64,000 bases of DNA from Populus alba. Its lineage: Eukaryota; Streptophyta; Magnoliopsida; Malpighiales; Salicaceae. Below, one piece after another: positions 33,429 through 47,000 of this stretch. The notes beneath the pieces were generated by a model, which saw only the letters and a list, made by a program, of their open reading frames with translations, was not told the origin of the DNA and made no database searches. Positions within the stretch are counted from its first letter, which is position 1, and the number at the start of each line of letters is the position of its first letter. The stretch spans positions 5,332,001 through 5,396,000 of the forward strand of contig NC_133302.1 of the NCBI RefSeq assembly GCF_005239225.2. Reading direction: 5' to 3'. The position numbers and the translations under genes were made by a program.

Positions 33429-35355
33429 TTATGGTTTGAAGTGGTGTTTGATTTTTGCTCAAAAATGAAAGTTGTCAAAATTATGTTTTGACCATACCAT
33501 CGTGTAGAGGAGGACGATACGAAGCCATTGGTGAAAACGGCGTCAAAATCGGACGTCGGACATGGCCGCACTCTCCATCACTCTCCGGTGAGGTGGCGGG
33601 CCACGCGCGCAGACGCGCCCACGCGTCTTCTTCACCCGGATGAGTTGACCCGACCCGAATACCAGTTGACCCGACCCATGTGAACAGTAGACATGAACAG
33701 TGACGTGCCATGCAAAGGATGACATCAGCATGATGCAAGGATGACATCAGCATACACAGTCAGCAAAAGCATTGACTAGTCAACGGACATGTCAGCATAA
33801 GGGGCCACCTGCCACGTCATCAGCCACGAGCCGAGCCAAAGTGAGCCGAGCCTAATTGGAGCTGAGCCGAGCCGCGAGCCGAGGGATAGGATCCAGTGGA
33901 GCTGATCCTACGTGCAACCGGATCTGAAATTGAATTTGAGCCGTTGATCAGGCCAGAATTGTTTTGATCAAAACTTAGCCGTCTGAAGTGCGATTTGGAC
34001 GATTCAAGACATGTTTCTAGCTAATTTGATCATTCCGGATGCAATGGTATGGTCCGATCGTTGAGATTCGAGATCGAAAATGGCAGTGGTGAATTATTGA
34101 AGAGAGATTGCCCGATCAGGAGGCATCTGAAGGTCATCCTGGTGGTCGATGGAGATGAAGAAGAAGAAGGTGCACATGTTTACCCAATTACATGTGCTGA
34201 ACTGTTAAATGGGAAAATTTTAATGCCTTGATGGAAGGCAAAATTGGGACACTCAGGACACCCGAGATGTGGACGATTTGAGGTGTAGAGTGAAAACTGA
34301 TGAAGACCAATCTTGACGAATCTAAGCACTGGTAGTCTCGCCAGATGTTGAGAAATCAGGTATAAAACCAGGATACCCCAGATCACTTGTAAAGGAAAGC
34401 CGCAACAAAGCTAGCAAATGGTTGTATATACAAAAAGGCAGTACGGTGGATAGATACGTTCTAAGAAGTTCTGTCTAGGAGATTGGGTTTTAAGCGGGAC
34501 CAGTGTGACCCCTCCAAATCTTTCCTGGGAACTTGCTTAGTTGAAGGATCATCCACACAATACTATTTTTGTATATGTGACAGTTTGTTATGAAACTGTT
34601 GAAGACTAGCAGGATGACGGCACAAGGGGAACAATTGGGTTCCGTATGATCAAGGATCTGATGGAGTGGTGATTTCTCCAAAGAAGTTAGATTTGGTGAC
34701 TGTGATTTCTTGAAGGGAGAATTGATGAAGACCCTGATAATGGAAGAGAAATACAGCAAGGGGATAAAGATTGGCACCCTATTTTGACTTGGACAGATGT
34801 TGTGACGGGATGAGCTGCTGTCAAACATAAAAGCAAAGAATAGGGAGAAATCTGGAGAACTGAAATTGCACGAGAGCACACGGAGATTGTGCAGAAGTAC
34901 CCGGAGGATCCAACGAGGTACTGTTATGAGACAATAGGTGCAAGGAGAAGAAGAGTTCCCAGATGAAGCTCAGAGCAGAGACTATGAGAAAAAGTTGTAC
35001 AACAGGAAGTCTCCTGTGCTCTTGATAAAGGCAACAAGCGAGGACCTTTCCAATGCATGCAAGGATGGAAAGATGAGCTGTTGCAAAGGCACCTAATTGA
35101 GGGGGTGCAAACACCTGTGACAAAAAGCGACCGCCTATGATGAAAGGCGAAGACACCAAAGAGAGTTGGTGTGGGTGGAGCTATCAAACAGAAAGGCATA
35201 GAAGCTCCAAACATAGAAAATGAGATGGAAGATTGCGTAGAGTGCACCGCAACTCTCTCTTTCTATGTGATCAGTGGTAGTGATCTCTCCCAAGTCCACA
35301 TGGTGGTAGAGAATCTTGGAGCCACTAGAGACATCCCCTATGAAGGAGGATGTGG
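33429..35355. other. Retrotransposon interior, non-coding
   Basis: Balanced base composition, unlike the AT-rich surroundings. It contains a GAGCCGAG short-repeat patch at about 33825-33885. Open frames on both strands are short and match no retroelement domain. Confidence 0.7.
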
Positions 35356-35783
35356 CCGTTTCATGATGACGAGTATAGACACCTCAGATGGAAGGTGTGT
35401 GGGCCAAGATTAGAGACTTGGTTCAGACCGCCCCATGACGACAGACAGAGACACCTTAGACAGAAGGTGTGAGGACCATGATATGAGTCCATGTTCAGAC
35501 CGTCTCATGACGACATGCGAAGACACCTTAGACAGAAGGTGTGAGGACCATGATATGAGTCCAAGATCAGGTTGTCGCATGACAACGGGCGGAGACACCT
35601 CAGAGGAAGGTGTGGGCCACGATGTGAGCCCAGATTCAAACCGTCGCATGACGACGAGCGGAGACACCTCAGAAGAAGGTGTGTGGGCCATAATAGAAGC
35701 CCTAGATTTAGACCGCCACATGACGACGAGTGGAGACACCTGAGGAGAAGGTGTGAGGGCCCGGATAGAAGCCCTAATTCAGA
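35356..35783 (+). repeat. Six tandem 72-bp repeats, each with a conserved hairpin
   Basis: Repeat starts at 35356, 35428, 35500, 35572, 35641 and 35713 (72, 72, 72, 69, 72 and 71 bp), then a short partial unit from 35784. Each unit holds CATGACGAC-like sequence, then ACACCT and AGGTGT separated by 6-8 bases, forming a 6-bp stem kept in all six. Loop and flanks vary. Because the period is a multiple of three, long frames stay open on both strands (plus 35435-35743, minus 35410-35739). Confidence 0.9.
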
Positions 35784-36617
35784 ACGCCCCAAAGCCGATG
35801 TGATGGCTAGATATGAGTGGACAAGTGTATAGCCAATGAAGTGACTATGATGAGTATGAAGACAAATGCAGGATTGACTTTCATGGATATTGCCCCCATG
35901 CTAAAGATCAATGAGCTAGAAGACATTTGCCTTGAACAATAAGTGGGTGACTTGTGGAGCATTAAGACGCGACTGCTATGAATGAGCAGAGGGCATGCGC
36001 AGGTTCCGGGAACAAGTTGACTCTTGTCAAGGTGGTGAGCTCGGAGATGACATTGTAATACTCAGAGTATGAAGATTGATATGGATCAACCTGTAATGGG
36101 CTGCCCCCATAAGTAAAGGTGGATAGCTACCCGAACTCTTGAGACTAAGAGTGACTCATGGAGAAGTAAGGCGTGGTTCCTAAGGTGGAACAGAGGGCAG
36201 AAACAACTCCTGGATGAGTAGACTCTTGGAAGAGTGGGGAGCTCGTGATCACATTAAAATACTCAATGACTGTCGCACTTGGGAATATCAGTTTGAGGGG
36301 GTGTTGTAAGCCTTGATGTAAGGCTTGATAAATCATTCCGGGCCAAGCATGGTTGATATGCTTGAAGGGGAATGTTGTTCCAGAGACAAACGTTAAACAC
36401 TCTTCAGATGAGATGTGACAAACCATCTGGTTGAAGTGATCCTTTGGAGTGAGCAAAGGGGTGTTTGGTTGACTCTGGTGATTGAAAGGTTTGGCGAGTA
36501 CCTGTAAACTTGGCTGCAGACGCTCTCGGAATGGTAAGTTTGGAAGAGCTGCAGGATGCAAGATTGTGCTGAAGAAGCAAGAGGACAATTGCCCATATAA
36601 ATGTCAAAGGGGGTGAT

Positions 36618-37086
36618 TGTTAGGTTTGTTAGGTGTGTTGCCATTTAATGTGCCTAACATTACCATTGACCAGCAGCCTTTGTTGAAGAAGATGGCAGCC
36701 ACCATTGACTGCAGCTGCAGCTACTGGAAAATGAAGAAGAGAAGCCACCATTCCTGCTATAAATAGGCACTAAGTGTAGAGAGCTAAATGAGAGAGAGTT
36801 GAGAGAAAGAAAGTTGTGAGAAATGTAGGAGAGAGTGGGCTGCCAAGGCAGCCAGCAGTAGCTGCCATTGCAGCACTGAGAAGAGAGAAATAGAGTGAGG
36901 TTGAGAGTTGCCAAAGAGGAGATGATTCCTCCTCCTCTATTGTTGTAAATCTTGTTCTCTCCCTATATAATCAAATGGCTTCTCCCGTGGATGTAGGCGG
37001 TTTGCCGAACCACGTTAAATATTGTGTCAGTGTGCTTGCCCTCCGATGAGCAATTATCAGTACATCACCGGTCGGAATTCCCTTCA
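36618..37086 (+). repeat. 3' LTR (469 bp)
   Basis: Same length as the 5' LTR with three visible substitutions. It is followed by the GTTAT target duplicate. Confidence 0.93.
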
Positions 37087-38068
37087 GTTATTGCTTTTTA
37101 AAGTATTTTTTACTTAGAAAAGCATGTTAATAATATATTTTTTATTTTTTTAAAATTATTTTGAGATTAACACATTAAAATGATTTGAAAATATTAAAAA
37201 CATATTAATTTAAAGTAAAAATTCAATTTTTTTTTAAAAAAAAACACTTTTAAACAGTCCCTTAGCAGGGACATGCACCAGTGTTTTGGCCAGAGACATG
37301 TTAACTAGCTCAGCTACGAAAAGAAAAGACAGGATTGGGATCTGAGGGCACCGATCAACGAGAAACCCTAGCAGCCCATCGTGTAAGGGGAGCTGGGAGC
37401 ATCACCTTACTAGCAATTATTTTCATTTCCAGTGTATTACTGTGACCCTACTGTCGATATTGCTGGCCTCCCACCACCGCAGGATCCCCCCGGAAAAAGA
37501 TGAGGTTCCCATTTATATGGCCATTTCTGAAGGACAGCCAGTGTTGTTGCCTGTTGGTGTTAATTACTGCTGTGTTTCTGTGATCAGCCGTACCAGTCCT
37601 AGCTAGCTCGCCACCTGATAGGAGAATCCTGAGGAGTGGGGAGTGCTGCTGGAGAACAAGTTTGGGGCCACGAACACCTTGTCAGGATTATTTATTAGAT
37701 AGTAATGAGATTTAATTCAGGTCAATCGTTCGAGAAACACCAGGTAACTTCATCTACTGTCAAAACAACAGTCTCACATTGAAGTTCTTACATTGATTTC
37801 GGTAGTGATTGAGATTGAATTAGAATTTGTTTTTTAAAATAATTTTTATTTAAAAATTCATCAAAAATAATTTAGCCCACATACTCAAAATAAATGAGTG
37901 CTGTTGTGGTAGGGATGCCTCATAAATTTGAGCCAGTGTCCCATGGGAGCCTTGTGTCGAGCTCTAGGATACAAGCTATGTGATCAGAGATGTAGATCAC
38001 GAGCTTATTAATATTTTTTTAAAAAAAGTAAAATAAAAAAAGAGTAAAATTTATAATCAACTTAATTC

Positions 38069-38104
<36 letters not shown>

Positions 38105-38746
38105 TATGAATGAGGCTAAGGGTTTGAGATTTGGGTACTTGTATAAAGGATGAGGATAATAATTTGTGTGCAAATGGATAATCTGTTTTCTATTTTTTTT
38201 CTTATTAATATTTTCTATCACATTCCATTTATTTATCACTAGGTACACTAAACTTGCCCATTTTTTATAATAACATATCATAATAAATTAGCTAGAAAAC
38301 AATAATAAATAAGCAGAAAACAATTCTTTTATGATTTTTTGTTTTTTTTTAATATGCAACTTAAATGTGATATTTAATAATTGAAATGTACAAAATATTA
38401 TTCAAAAGAGCCTCCAATTCCGAGATGTTTGCAAGATTTTAGTTGTTTTAAAATATGTTTTTTGATATTGTAGTATAGGATTGATGTTTTTTAATTAAAA
38501 ATTTAATAAAATGATATATTTTTTTTAATTTTTATCATTATCACATCAAAACATTCAAAAACTCCTAGAAAATATCAATTTAATGCTTTTTTAAATAACA
38601 AATAATTTAAAAAATATATTGCAATACAAAAACAATCACTCACTATCCTTATAGTCTCTCTCACACTAAGAAAACCAACATCAAAGAATATAATGCATAT
38701 GGGTTTGGTAAAAGAGAATGCAAGATATTGATTTGTCTAGTTTTTT

Positions 38747-38803
<57 letters not shown>

Positions 38804-38934
38804 TTGTTAATTATTAATATTAAAAGGGAGAGAGATAATATTTAATACTTTAATCATTGCAATGAAAAATGAATCTGGCCCTTGCATCAAAGATGAAGAG
38901 CTAACATTGACCACTTCTAAGGTATCGTTTAGGA
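37087..38934. other. AT-rich intergenic with a MITE-like repeat and microsatellites
   Basis: 37092-37262 belongs to a short AT-rich repeat family also seen at about 38935-39180 and 41520-41710 (shared words: a GTTTTGATGT-like core and TTTTTCAAA-type arms). 37300-37700 is balanced in composition without a recognised gene. (ATT)n at about 38076-38104; (TA)n at about 38753-38801. Confidence 0.5.
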
Positions 38935-39185
38935 ATGCGTACAAACTGCATTTCATAAAAATTTATTTTTTAAAAAGAAAAATAATTTTTTTTTTATGTT
39001 TTGAATCGTTTTGATGTACTGATTTTAAAATTAATTTTTTAAAAATAAAAAAATATAAAAAATAAGATATTTATATTTTTTAGAGTCTACATAATTTGTT
39101 GCGTTTCAAATCATGTATTTGAATAAAAAAACATAAAAATAATGTTTTTTTTTTAACCATAATTTCGACTAAGCATCATACCGTA
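38935..39185. repeat. AT-rich MITE-like repeat
   Basis: Begins at GTATCGTTTAGGAATGCG and ends near CCGTAAACAAACAAACCCTC, an imperfect terminal complement, with a GAATCGTTTTGATGTACTGA core. The same family is at 41520-41710. Common in poplar-type genomes by my recall. Confidence 0.45.
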
Positions 39186-39391
39186 AACAAACAAACCCTC
39201 AGTATTCATGTCAACTTTTAGTTGATTTCAAGTTCCATCAATGTATGATATGTAGTACTTGTTATTTAGAGTTAAGTGGGAGGCCAAAATGATACATTTA
39301 GAAAATATAAAAGACTAAACTAATCTTTTATCCAGATAGAAAATCCCCAGGCATGCTGATATGCCCTAGCCCAAACCCGTATCTATCTACA

Positions 39392-39422
<31 letters not shown>

Positions 39423-41414
39423 AGTAAGGGAAGGGAGGGGGGTAAAGAGAAGAAAAACAACTCACCTTTGTGGGCCTAAAATGGAGCCAAGAAGAAATCT
39501 CTTTAATTAAGGGGAAGGGGAGATGGAAATTGATTGGTTGGCAGAAAGATTTTGTCACTAGAAAAATCATATGCATGTGGAGTAGGGAAGTGTTTGGTGG
39601 TGGACATCAATCCATAAAGGAATGGTTGTAATTTACTACTTGACGCCATATTGATATGAGGTTCAAAAATAAAAAATAAAAGTGAATCATTATAAATTTT
39701 AATTGTTTTTATTAGTAGTTTTTAAGAAAATAAAAAAGTTGTTTTAAAAATTAATGAAGAATTAAATGTTAATGAAAATATAAAAACAGGTTGGTAGATT
39801 ATTAGAAATTATTTATTAAAAAAAAACTAACCTACAACACCAAAAAAAAAAAAATTAGGGTTTTTTTTAAGGTGTTTTATTATTCAATTGATAATAGTTA
39901 TTCACAAAGACTAAATTCTTTCTTTAGATATTCATAAAGACAAATAATAAATTTTTTAAAATATTAATCTCAAAATTTATATTTAGAAAGTCCATAAAAG
40001 AAACATCCCATATATAATCTTTGATGCAACTACTCGAGATTCTTTCTAAAAACTATATTATTAAAAAAAAAAAAAAACCAATAGACACGGTTTGGGCTGT
40101 TCTGGATTCCCTAATTTTGCAAAATTATTTTAGGCATTGTTTAGTATCAACTACTCACGATTTCATTTTCGTAATTTTGCTACAAAATTAGGAAACTAAA
40201 AAACAAAACTAACTACCTATCATCATAATTTATTAAAATCATTTTATTAGCTTTTTTTAAAATAAAAAATTTATGAATAGGAATAGGAGTACTTCGGATG
40301 AGAAAACTTGTTATTTCGGATACTTATTCAAATTATTATAAATTTATTTTCATACTTTGATTTCAAAATTTTCTTTATTTTATCCATATTTGATTTGTCC
40401 AATTAAAGAATCAGGTAATTTGGAATTACTCTAACTTTTCACCCCATTATGTTATAAACTTTTTTTTAATCTAAAATACTAAAAATATTATTAGGGAAAA
40501 TCACCTTAATTATTCTATAATTTAGTTGTTTTTACACTTACCCTCTGTATTTTAGAAAATTATAGGTTACATCTTTAATGAGTGTAAATAGACTAAATTA
40601 TACATTTTATATTTTAGAAGATTATAGTTTACATCCTTAATAAGTATAAAATAAAATAAAATAAAAAAAACTATATAATGATTTTTAATGTAAACTTTAC
40701 GCACACAATAGATGTAAATTATAATTTTTTAAAAACATAAAAGATAAATATAAAAACTAAACTATAAAAAAAATCATGATAATTTTCCCATATTATAATA
40801 TTATAATTGTTAATATTCATTAAATACTTTTAATCAATTCATAAAGTTTTTTTTCCTTAGAATTTATTATAACAACTTGAAAACATTACTATATAAATTA
40901 AAATTATTTAATATATTTAGTTAATATCTTATATTATTATTTTATTTTTAACACAATTTAACTATAAAATAAAGTTTAATAAATAAATTTAGATATTGTT
41001 TAATGAACGATCTTAAAACATTACGTTCAACTTTCCCTTTTTATCATCTTGATTTGTAGTACAAGTAAACATAGTCTTTACCTACATAATTGTTAAACTT
41101 GATTCGGTATGAAAGATACCGTGTCACTAGGGTTACTAAGTCAATATCAATTATTATTATTATTTATTAAATGATGCTATTTTTTTAATTTCTTTTTTAT
41201 TTGATAAAAAAATTAAATTATTTAAAAATTAGGCCAACTCAACTTAGATTTTACCTTTTTTAATATGTGATTGAGTTCAACCAAGGTTTCATTTATATTC
41301 TATAGTATAATGTGGTGCGTTTTAACTTAATTATAAATTTTAAAGTGTTTGATTAATCAATATATACTATAATTTTATATAAGTTTCAGTCAAATATATT
41401 AGTTAAGAAAAAAC

Positions 41415-41462
<48 letters not shown>

Positions 41463-41519
41463 TACTTTTTCAAACTGCAATAACAAAAACTAATATAATA
41501 CAAAACATTACACTAGAGA
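39186..41519. other. AT-rich intergenic, no gene seen
   Basis: Holds (TA)n tracts at about 39390-39416 and 41419-41462. Two similar words (TAGAAGATTATAGTTTACATC and a near copy) lie at about 40550-40640. No coding sequence is evident. Confidence 0.5.
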
Positions 41520-41710
41520 TTGTTTATTTTTTGCGTCTCAAACATGCTTCTGAAAAAAATGATTTTTTTTTCAAATTAATTTTTTTTTGGATGTTTTTCA
41601 TATCGTTTTAATGTGTTGATGTCAAAAAAATTTAAAAAATATTATTTTAATGTATTTTCAAATGAAAAACACTTTTGAAAAACAATCATTACTACAATAT
41701 TAAATAAACT
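41520..41710. repeat. AT-rich MITE-like repeat, second copy
   Basis: TGTTTATTTTTTGCGTCTCA at the left, an ATCGTTTTAATGTGTTGATG core, and TTACTACAATATTAAATAAA at the right. Related to 38935-39185. Confidence 0.45.
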
Positions 41711-42289
41711 CTAAAAACCTAACCAGGGTTAAGCTTCAAATCCTAATTTTTCTAAGTTAACCCATAAATTCAAACAACTATGGTGGCCATAAAGAAATGA
41801 AAGGGAGATAAAAAAACCATACTCATTCTCTCTTCACCACCTACAAATAAATCACTTGTTCTCTTCTCTTCCCTTTCTTTGGCTATGTACTTGTTCTTGT
41901 GTCTCTTTTCTAGAGTTTTTCTTGTTTTTTAACACAATAAAAAAGAATTTGGAAAGTAACACACTCGAAAAATTATTTGGGAAACTAACACACTTAAACA
42001 AGTTACAAATGCCATTTGTGACTTGTTTCGAATTAAGGACCAGACATCTTCTATTTTTCTCTCATTTCCTCCTCCTCATCCCCCCTCGCTCTTTCCCTCT
42101 CAGCATCGCCCAAGATCTCTCTCTCTCTCTCTCCACCACCATAAACAACCGCATCAGGTATATATTACAAATATATTTATTATTTTTGTTATTTTAAAGT
42201 TAATTATTTAGTTTTAATTGATTATTTAAGATAATTGTTTTATATGTTCTAATAGGTTATATGGATGTCATATATAGAATGCTTGATAC

Positions 42290-43092
42290 TTTTAGCTTTG
42301 CTTATATGTCGCGAGGGATCTGACATTTGGTTAGCACAAGTCCCTCTGCACTGCTTCGATATTGTTGAGATGCATTGTTCAAATCAAATAATATGACAAT
42401 TTGGACTATCTTAAAAAATACCAAATTATGTTGATGCCGAAAAGAAGTTGTACAGTGTTAGTCGCTAGGATAAGTGCGAGGAGAATTGGTTAGTAATTCA
42501 TGCATCTTACCTTGATCTTTGGGATATTAGGTGAGATCGTGTTTTTTAGGAGAGGCAACCTACAATTGATATAAATACCTACATGACATGATATACGTCT
42601 ATTATGTGCTATTTCATTACACCAACCTAGTCGCGTTTCCCGAGATGCCCTTGCAGCATGCCCTCGACATTCAAGATAAAAGTGATTGGTATGCAATATT
42701 GTTTAACATTTATTAAATACTAGAATAATTTTATTGTGGATGATGACTACTAATTAGTTTCTAATGTATGTATATAGATTAATTACTTGACACGGAAAGC
42801 AGCAATGACTATCCATAAAAATATCAATGAGATGAGATGTATTGTGGTTACCACCATGCTTAATATATGTCATGGTGGACTTCAAAAGACTAGAGAGGTT
42901 AAGTGTCTTAAAGCAGCATCAATAAAAGATGAAATTACTTATTGTGAGAGTGTTGGGGATACTAGCCTGTCCATGAGCATCCCATGGTCGTCCACGAGCA
43001 TTCTAAGCATGTCCATGAGTATCCCAGATTTATCCACAAGCGACCTAGGTCCATCCACAAGTTGTGATGATATTGACCCTCCTCAAACCTAG
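42290..43092 (+). pseudogene. Decayed plant mobile domain (PMD/MAIN-like) fragment
   Basis: In broken frames around 42400-42690 I read WLVIHASYLDLWDIR, RQPTIDINTYMT, YTSIMCYFITPT and SRFPEMPLQHALDIQD. This resembles the plant mobile domain pattern of an aromatic-rich W/Y...YxxWY...I region found in MAIN-like genes and Mutator-related transposons. A later open frame at 42787-43092 (starting MTRKAAMTIHKNINEMRCIV) may be its tail; it ends in a Ser/Met/Pro repeat-like stretch. Stops and frame shifts make it non-functional. The assignment is by pattern only. Confidence 0.4.
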
Positions 43093-44032
43093 ATGAATAT
43101 TACAAATTCGACCTCAAGTTGAACAAGATTAGAAAATTATTAGACATAAATCCATATTATTATATGTTATGATAATTATGGATAGATTTATAATTAGTTT
43201 AGTGTCTAATAAAATGTTATGTTGTTTTAAAAGTTAGTGTGCAATTTTTATTTGTGATTTAATATATTATCTGCTGTTTATATGAATATGTTTTAATAAT
43301 GAAAACTAATTATTTATAAATTATATGAATCAATGTTTTTTTTACACGGAGTTCATGATAGAATATATTAATCTTGGATACCTATGTCAAAGAAGTGAGT
43401 AGTCACAAATAAGATATCTGCAAATAAAATTATGTGCAATGGAGTCTTATATGGTATTGGCAACTCGTTTATTACTTATATCATCCAACACATATTTAAA
43501 TAGTGCTAAATTTCTAATTATTTTTACCGTCTTTATTAATTTACATATTAATTTTTTTTTATTTTTTTTAAATATGACGACTTACCAGAGGGAATACTCA
43601 GCCCTGTCCTGCACCCAAAATACGCAAACAGCAGAGGGCAGGCAGGACAGAATACCTCTCTCTCTCTTCTCTCCCCCCCTGTATCACGTGACCGTCTCAA
43701 TTATAAAGAAGGAAAAAGTAAAATGAAAAGTTACTCTTTTTTAACCAGGAAACCAAGACAGACACTTCTTGTCTCTCTCTCCCTCTCTCTGTAATGATAT
43801 CTATCTATCAATCTTAGGTAGATACATTAATCTCTCTCTCTCTCTCACTTATGTCTGTTTAGAAAGAGAGAGAAACAAAAGAGCAAAGGCATCTCTTTCG
43901 CGTACTTGCTGTTGTTCTCAGCCCAGAGGAGGAACACAGAGAAAGAGAAAGGGACCCTTTTTTTTTTTGTGTGTGTTTTTGTGAGTATAGAGCTGTGTGT
44001 GTGTGTCTTTTGAGTTATAAATACTAAAGAAA
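43093..44032 (+). promoter_or_regulatory. Upstream region and leader of GIF1, with CT-rich tracts
   Basis: AT-rich to about 43570, then a leader-like region with CTCTCT tracts at about 43650-43675, 43770-43795 and 43830-43846 and GAGA runs, ending 11 bases after TTATAAATAC before the ATG at 44033. Long CT-rich leaders are typical of plant growth regulators. No clear TATA was fixed. Confidence 0.5.
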
Positions 44033-47000
44033 ATGCAACAGCACCTGATGCAGATGCAGCCCATGATGGCAGCCTATTACCAGCAACGTCACTAACTGAT
44101 CATATTCAACAGGTTTCTTCTCTCCTCACCTCTCCTCTCTCTCAAATTACTCACAGCTTCTTTCCACTGCTTTACTATCTCTTTTTTTCCAGCAGTTTCC
44201 AGTGCTTCAGCTTTTTTTTTCTTACTTCTTTTTCTTTTTTGGAGTTTCTTGTGTGCTCCTAAAGTCCAACTGTTATTGACTATATATATATCTTCCTTTT
44301 TTTTTCACTATCTCTTTGGTTAGTTTTGTTGCTTGTTTATGTTTCCTTGTCATTGACAACTCCTTTGTGCACTTTACTTGTAAGATTTGATGTGGTATTG
44401 GTTTACAAGGCTGTTCTTTTTTTTTTTAGTGTTCATCTGTTTTTTTGCAAGTGGGTTTTTATTCCTTTGTTGTTTCTTTAATGTCATATATATTGCGTTT
44501 TAGCTTTTGCTCATCACTTAGGGCTTTGATCATTTATGTCCTGTTCATACATATGTATTCTTCTTTTTTGGTGGTAAACTCTCTCTCTATAAGAACTAAA
44601 GGTTTTGAATCTGTAGACTATTCGGTATTTTGTCTAGTGGAGTTGAGGCTGGAGTCAGCAGCTTATACATGACATAAAATAGCATCATGTCGCTGATTTT
44701 GTTACTGTTTCATGCTTTGTTTATGTAACTAGTTGTTTATGGTTTATTCTATGTTGGATATATAATATTGATTGATCTTATTGTTATTTTAAAATCTAAT
44801 GTCCTTCCTCGCTTGGTTATTAATTGGATAGACTAAAGATGATTGGTGCCTTTACCAGCTACCATATGGCAAAGAGTTGGTGCTTTCCTGTCCATTTAAC
44901 CAAAGAATGGAAAGTGATAATAACAAAAAGGAGTTTTTGTAACAAAAACAAATATTTTACCAATTGATTTTACAGCTGGGAGTTCAAGTGCATCTGTTAT
45001 GTTTGCTGCATTAACTTTCCAAGGCAGAATGTCAGGACTCGATTTTCTTAGCTTTTGCTTTTGATGTTGATGTTCATCGAGGCAGGATTTTGTTCTTGAA
45101 ATGATGATTTAAAATGGTAAGATTTCTTGTTTGATCAAAATCAAGCACTATAAGGAGATCATAATGAACAAGACTAACAATGGTAAAAATAGTATTAAGA
45201 TGATCCATTGTATAGGGCCTGTTTTGCAGATTCTACAATGATTGCAAGTAAAAGGGTTATATAAACTAAGAGTATGTATGTAATAGGAATTCTGTATTTT
45301 TATGCTAAAGTTGGCCTCTTGGTGCACCCCATTTTTTCACTTAAATAACTTGTTTTTGGCTGCTTGGCTTGAGTCCTGTAGCATCTTATACCGTTTATGA
45401 ATTTCTGTACATACCCTTTATCAATAGCATTTCCTAGGGAAAATGCAAACGTTAGGCACTGTGATGGGTTTTATTCAACATATTTTGTTTCTGATTGTTA
45501 GGATCAAGCCATATGAATGCTGGTTGTTGAATAGGATAATGGCCTGCACATAAGGGACCTTTCTCTTGATATAAATTGTCATTTGTTTGGATATGTTGGC
45601 ATTATTGCTGATGTGGTCCTGTTTTGAGATGGGTCTTTCTTTAGTGGTCCTCTCTTGATGTTTTTCAAAACATACTGAGCACATTTCCGTGATAGGCTTT
45701 GCATTTCCTGTCATAAAGATCTATTCTGGAGCTTAGCATGGCATTCTCCCTTCTGTATGTTTTGAACACATTAAGGGGTAATCTTACTCTAGGTGTTTGT
45801 TTTGTATTTGTTGATGAAATTAATGGCTTCTGGGGTGAATACTAAAGCACTAAGCTAGTATGGGACCCTCAACAACTGGCTAGCAAAAGAACAAGGGAAA
45901 TTAAACACAATTATTGGTTTTTGGTCTATTTATCGGTTGAAGGGATGTCAAAAGCCATATGTGATATCTATTCATCAATTACTGTACTGGTGGTTTCAAA
46001 TGGTATTGACTCAGTCCATTATGTTTACCATGCTGACAGAGAAGTTTTTCAGGTGTAGTAATATACCATTACATTAAGGCCAGTAAAAAGTGCTTATGCT
46101 GTTTAAGCTAGTAGTGCTTTGTAGTTGCATATTCTGGTCTGGATTAGATGTATCTAGGATTATACTTATCAGTTGATGCAATTAGCTCACTGATGTCTGT
46201 ATTAGAAGTGAGAAATGCTTGGAAAACAATGTAGTAAGTTTTCCAAGTTCCTTTAAGGCAGTTAAAAAATGGCTGATTGGACTAGCAAGAGTGTGAACTT
46301 ATGTTTTTTGTGTGTATTTTGTCAAAATTTGAGTGGTGACACAATCCAAATCTCTACAAGCATTGCTGTATTTCAGAAAAAGCAACTAATTTCGTTCATG
46401 ATGATATTGGCTCATCTACTTGTAAAGTGGACGATTAGAACGTGCAGTGGAGTTTAAAGATTGACCAGTACTTTATTGCTAATATTGTGGATTATTGAAA
46501 CTTAAAAGCTTCCTTCTATTATTGACTCTGTTTCACACAATGGCTAAAATTTGAAGTGGATACTTGTGTTCTTTATGCATATGATAACCTTATTCTTTAT
46601 AGTCTAGCACATCTGTATCGTATGTTCCCAATTTCAAATTTCTGTTCTACTAGGAATTCGCTGAATAGCGTACTGCTTTATCTGTATTATGTTTAAATTA
46701 AATGCTCATAACCATTAATTATTACTTCAGTGATGCTTCATAAATATGATGGGAAACAAGAATGGATGTTTCTTTTCTGGTATGATTATGGAGAGCTACT
46801 GTGATGCTTGGTGATAAGATCAACTAAAATGTGTGAATAAGGGATGGTAATGGGGACATGCAGAGGAAATTAAGTTGTGCTGGATAATTGATGCTACCTT
46901 GTGTTTTTTAAATCACTTACGGTAGATGGAAAAGTGTTGACATGCATCTTAAACAATGTCTTTAGTCTTTGTTAGTTCTTCGACACTCCTTTTATGTGCC

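Larger units (their letters stand above)
32946..37086 (+). mobile_element. Non-autonomous LTR retrotransposon, 4141 bp, no gag/pol
   Basis: Two 469-bp LTRs starting TGTTAGG and ending CCTTCA, with target duplication GTTAT at 32941-32945 and 37087-37091. The primer site is near 33417 and the polypurine tract CAAAGGGGGTGAT at 36605-36617. By eye the LTRs differ at three positions near 33030-33055 (36702-36724 in the 3' LTR), so insertion is fairly recent. The 3.2-kb interior has no gag, protease, RT or integrase frame, so it must depend on an autonomous relative (LARD-like). Confidence 0.93.

Noticed and set aside
35410..35739. Minus-strand 109-codon repeat protein
   Set aside because: Both strands of the 72-bp array are open because the period is a multiple of three; no start context or family supports a protein.
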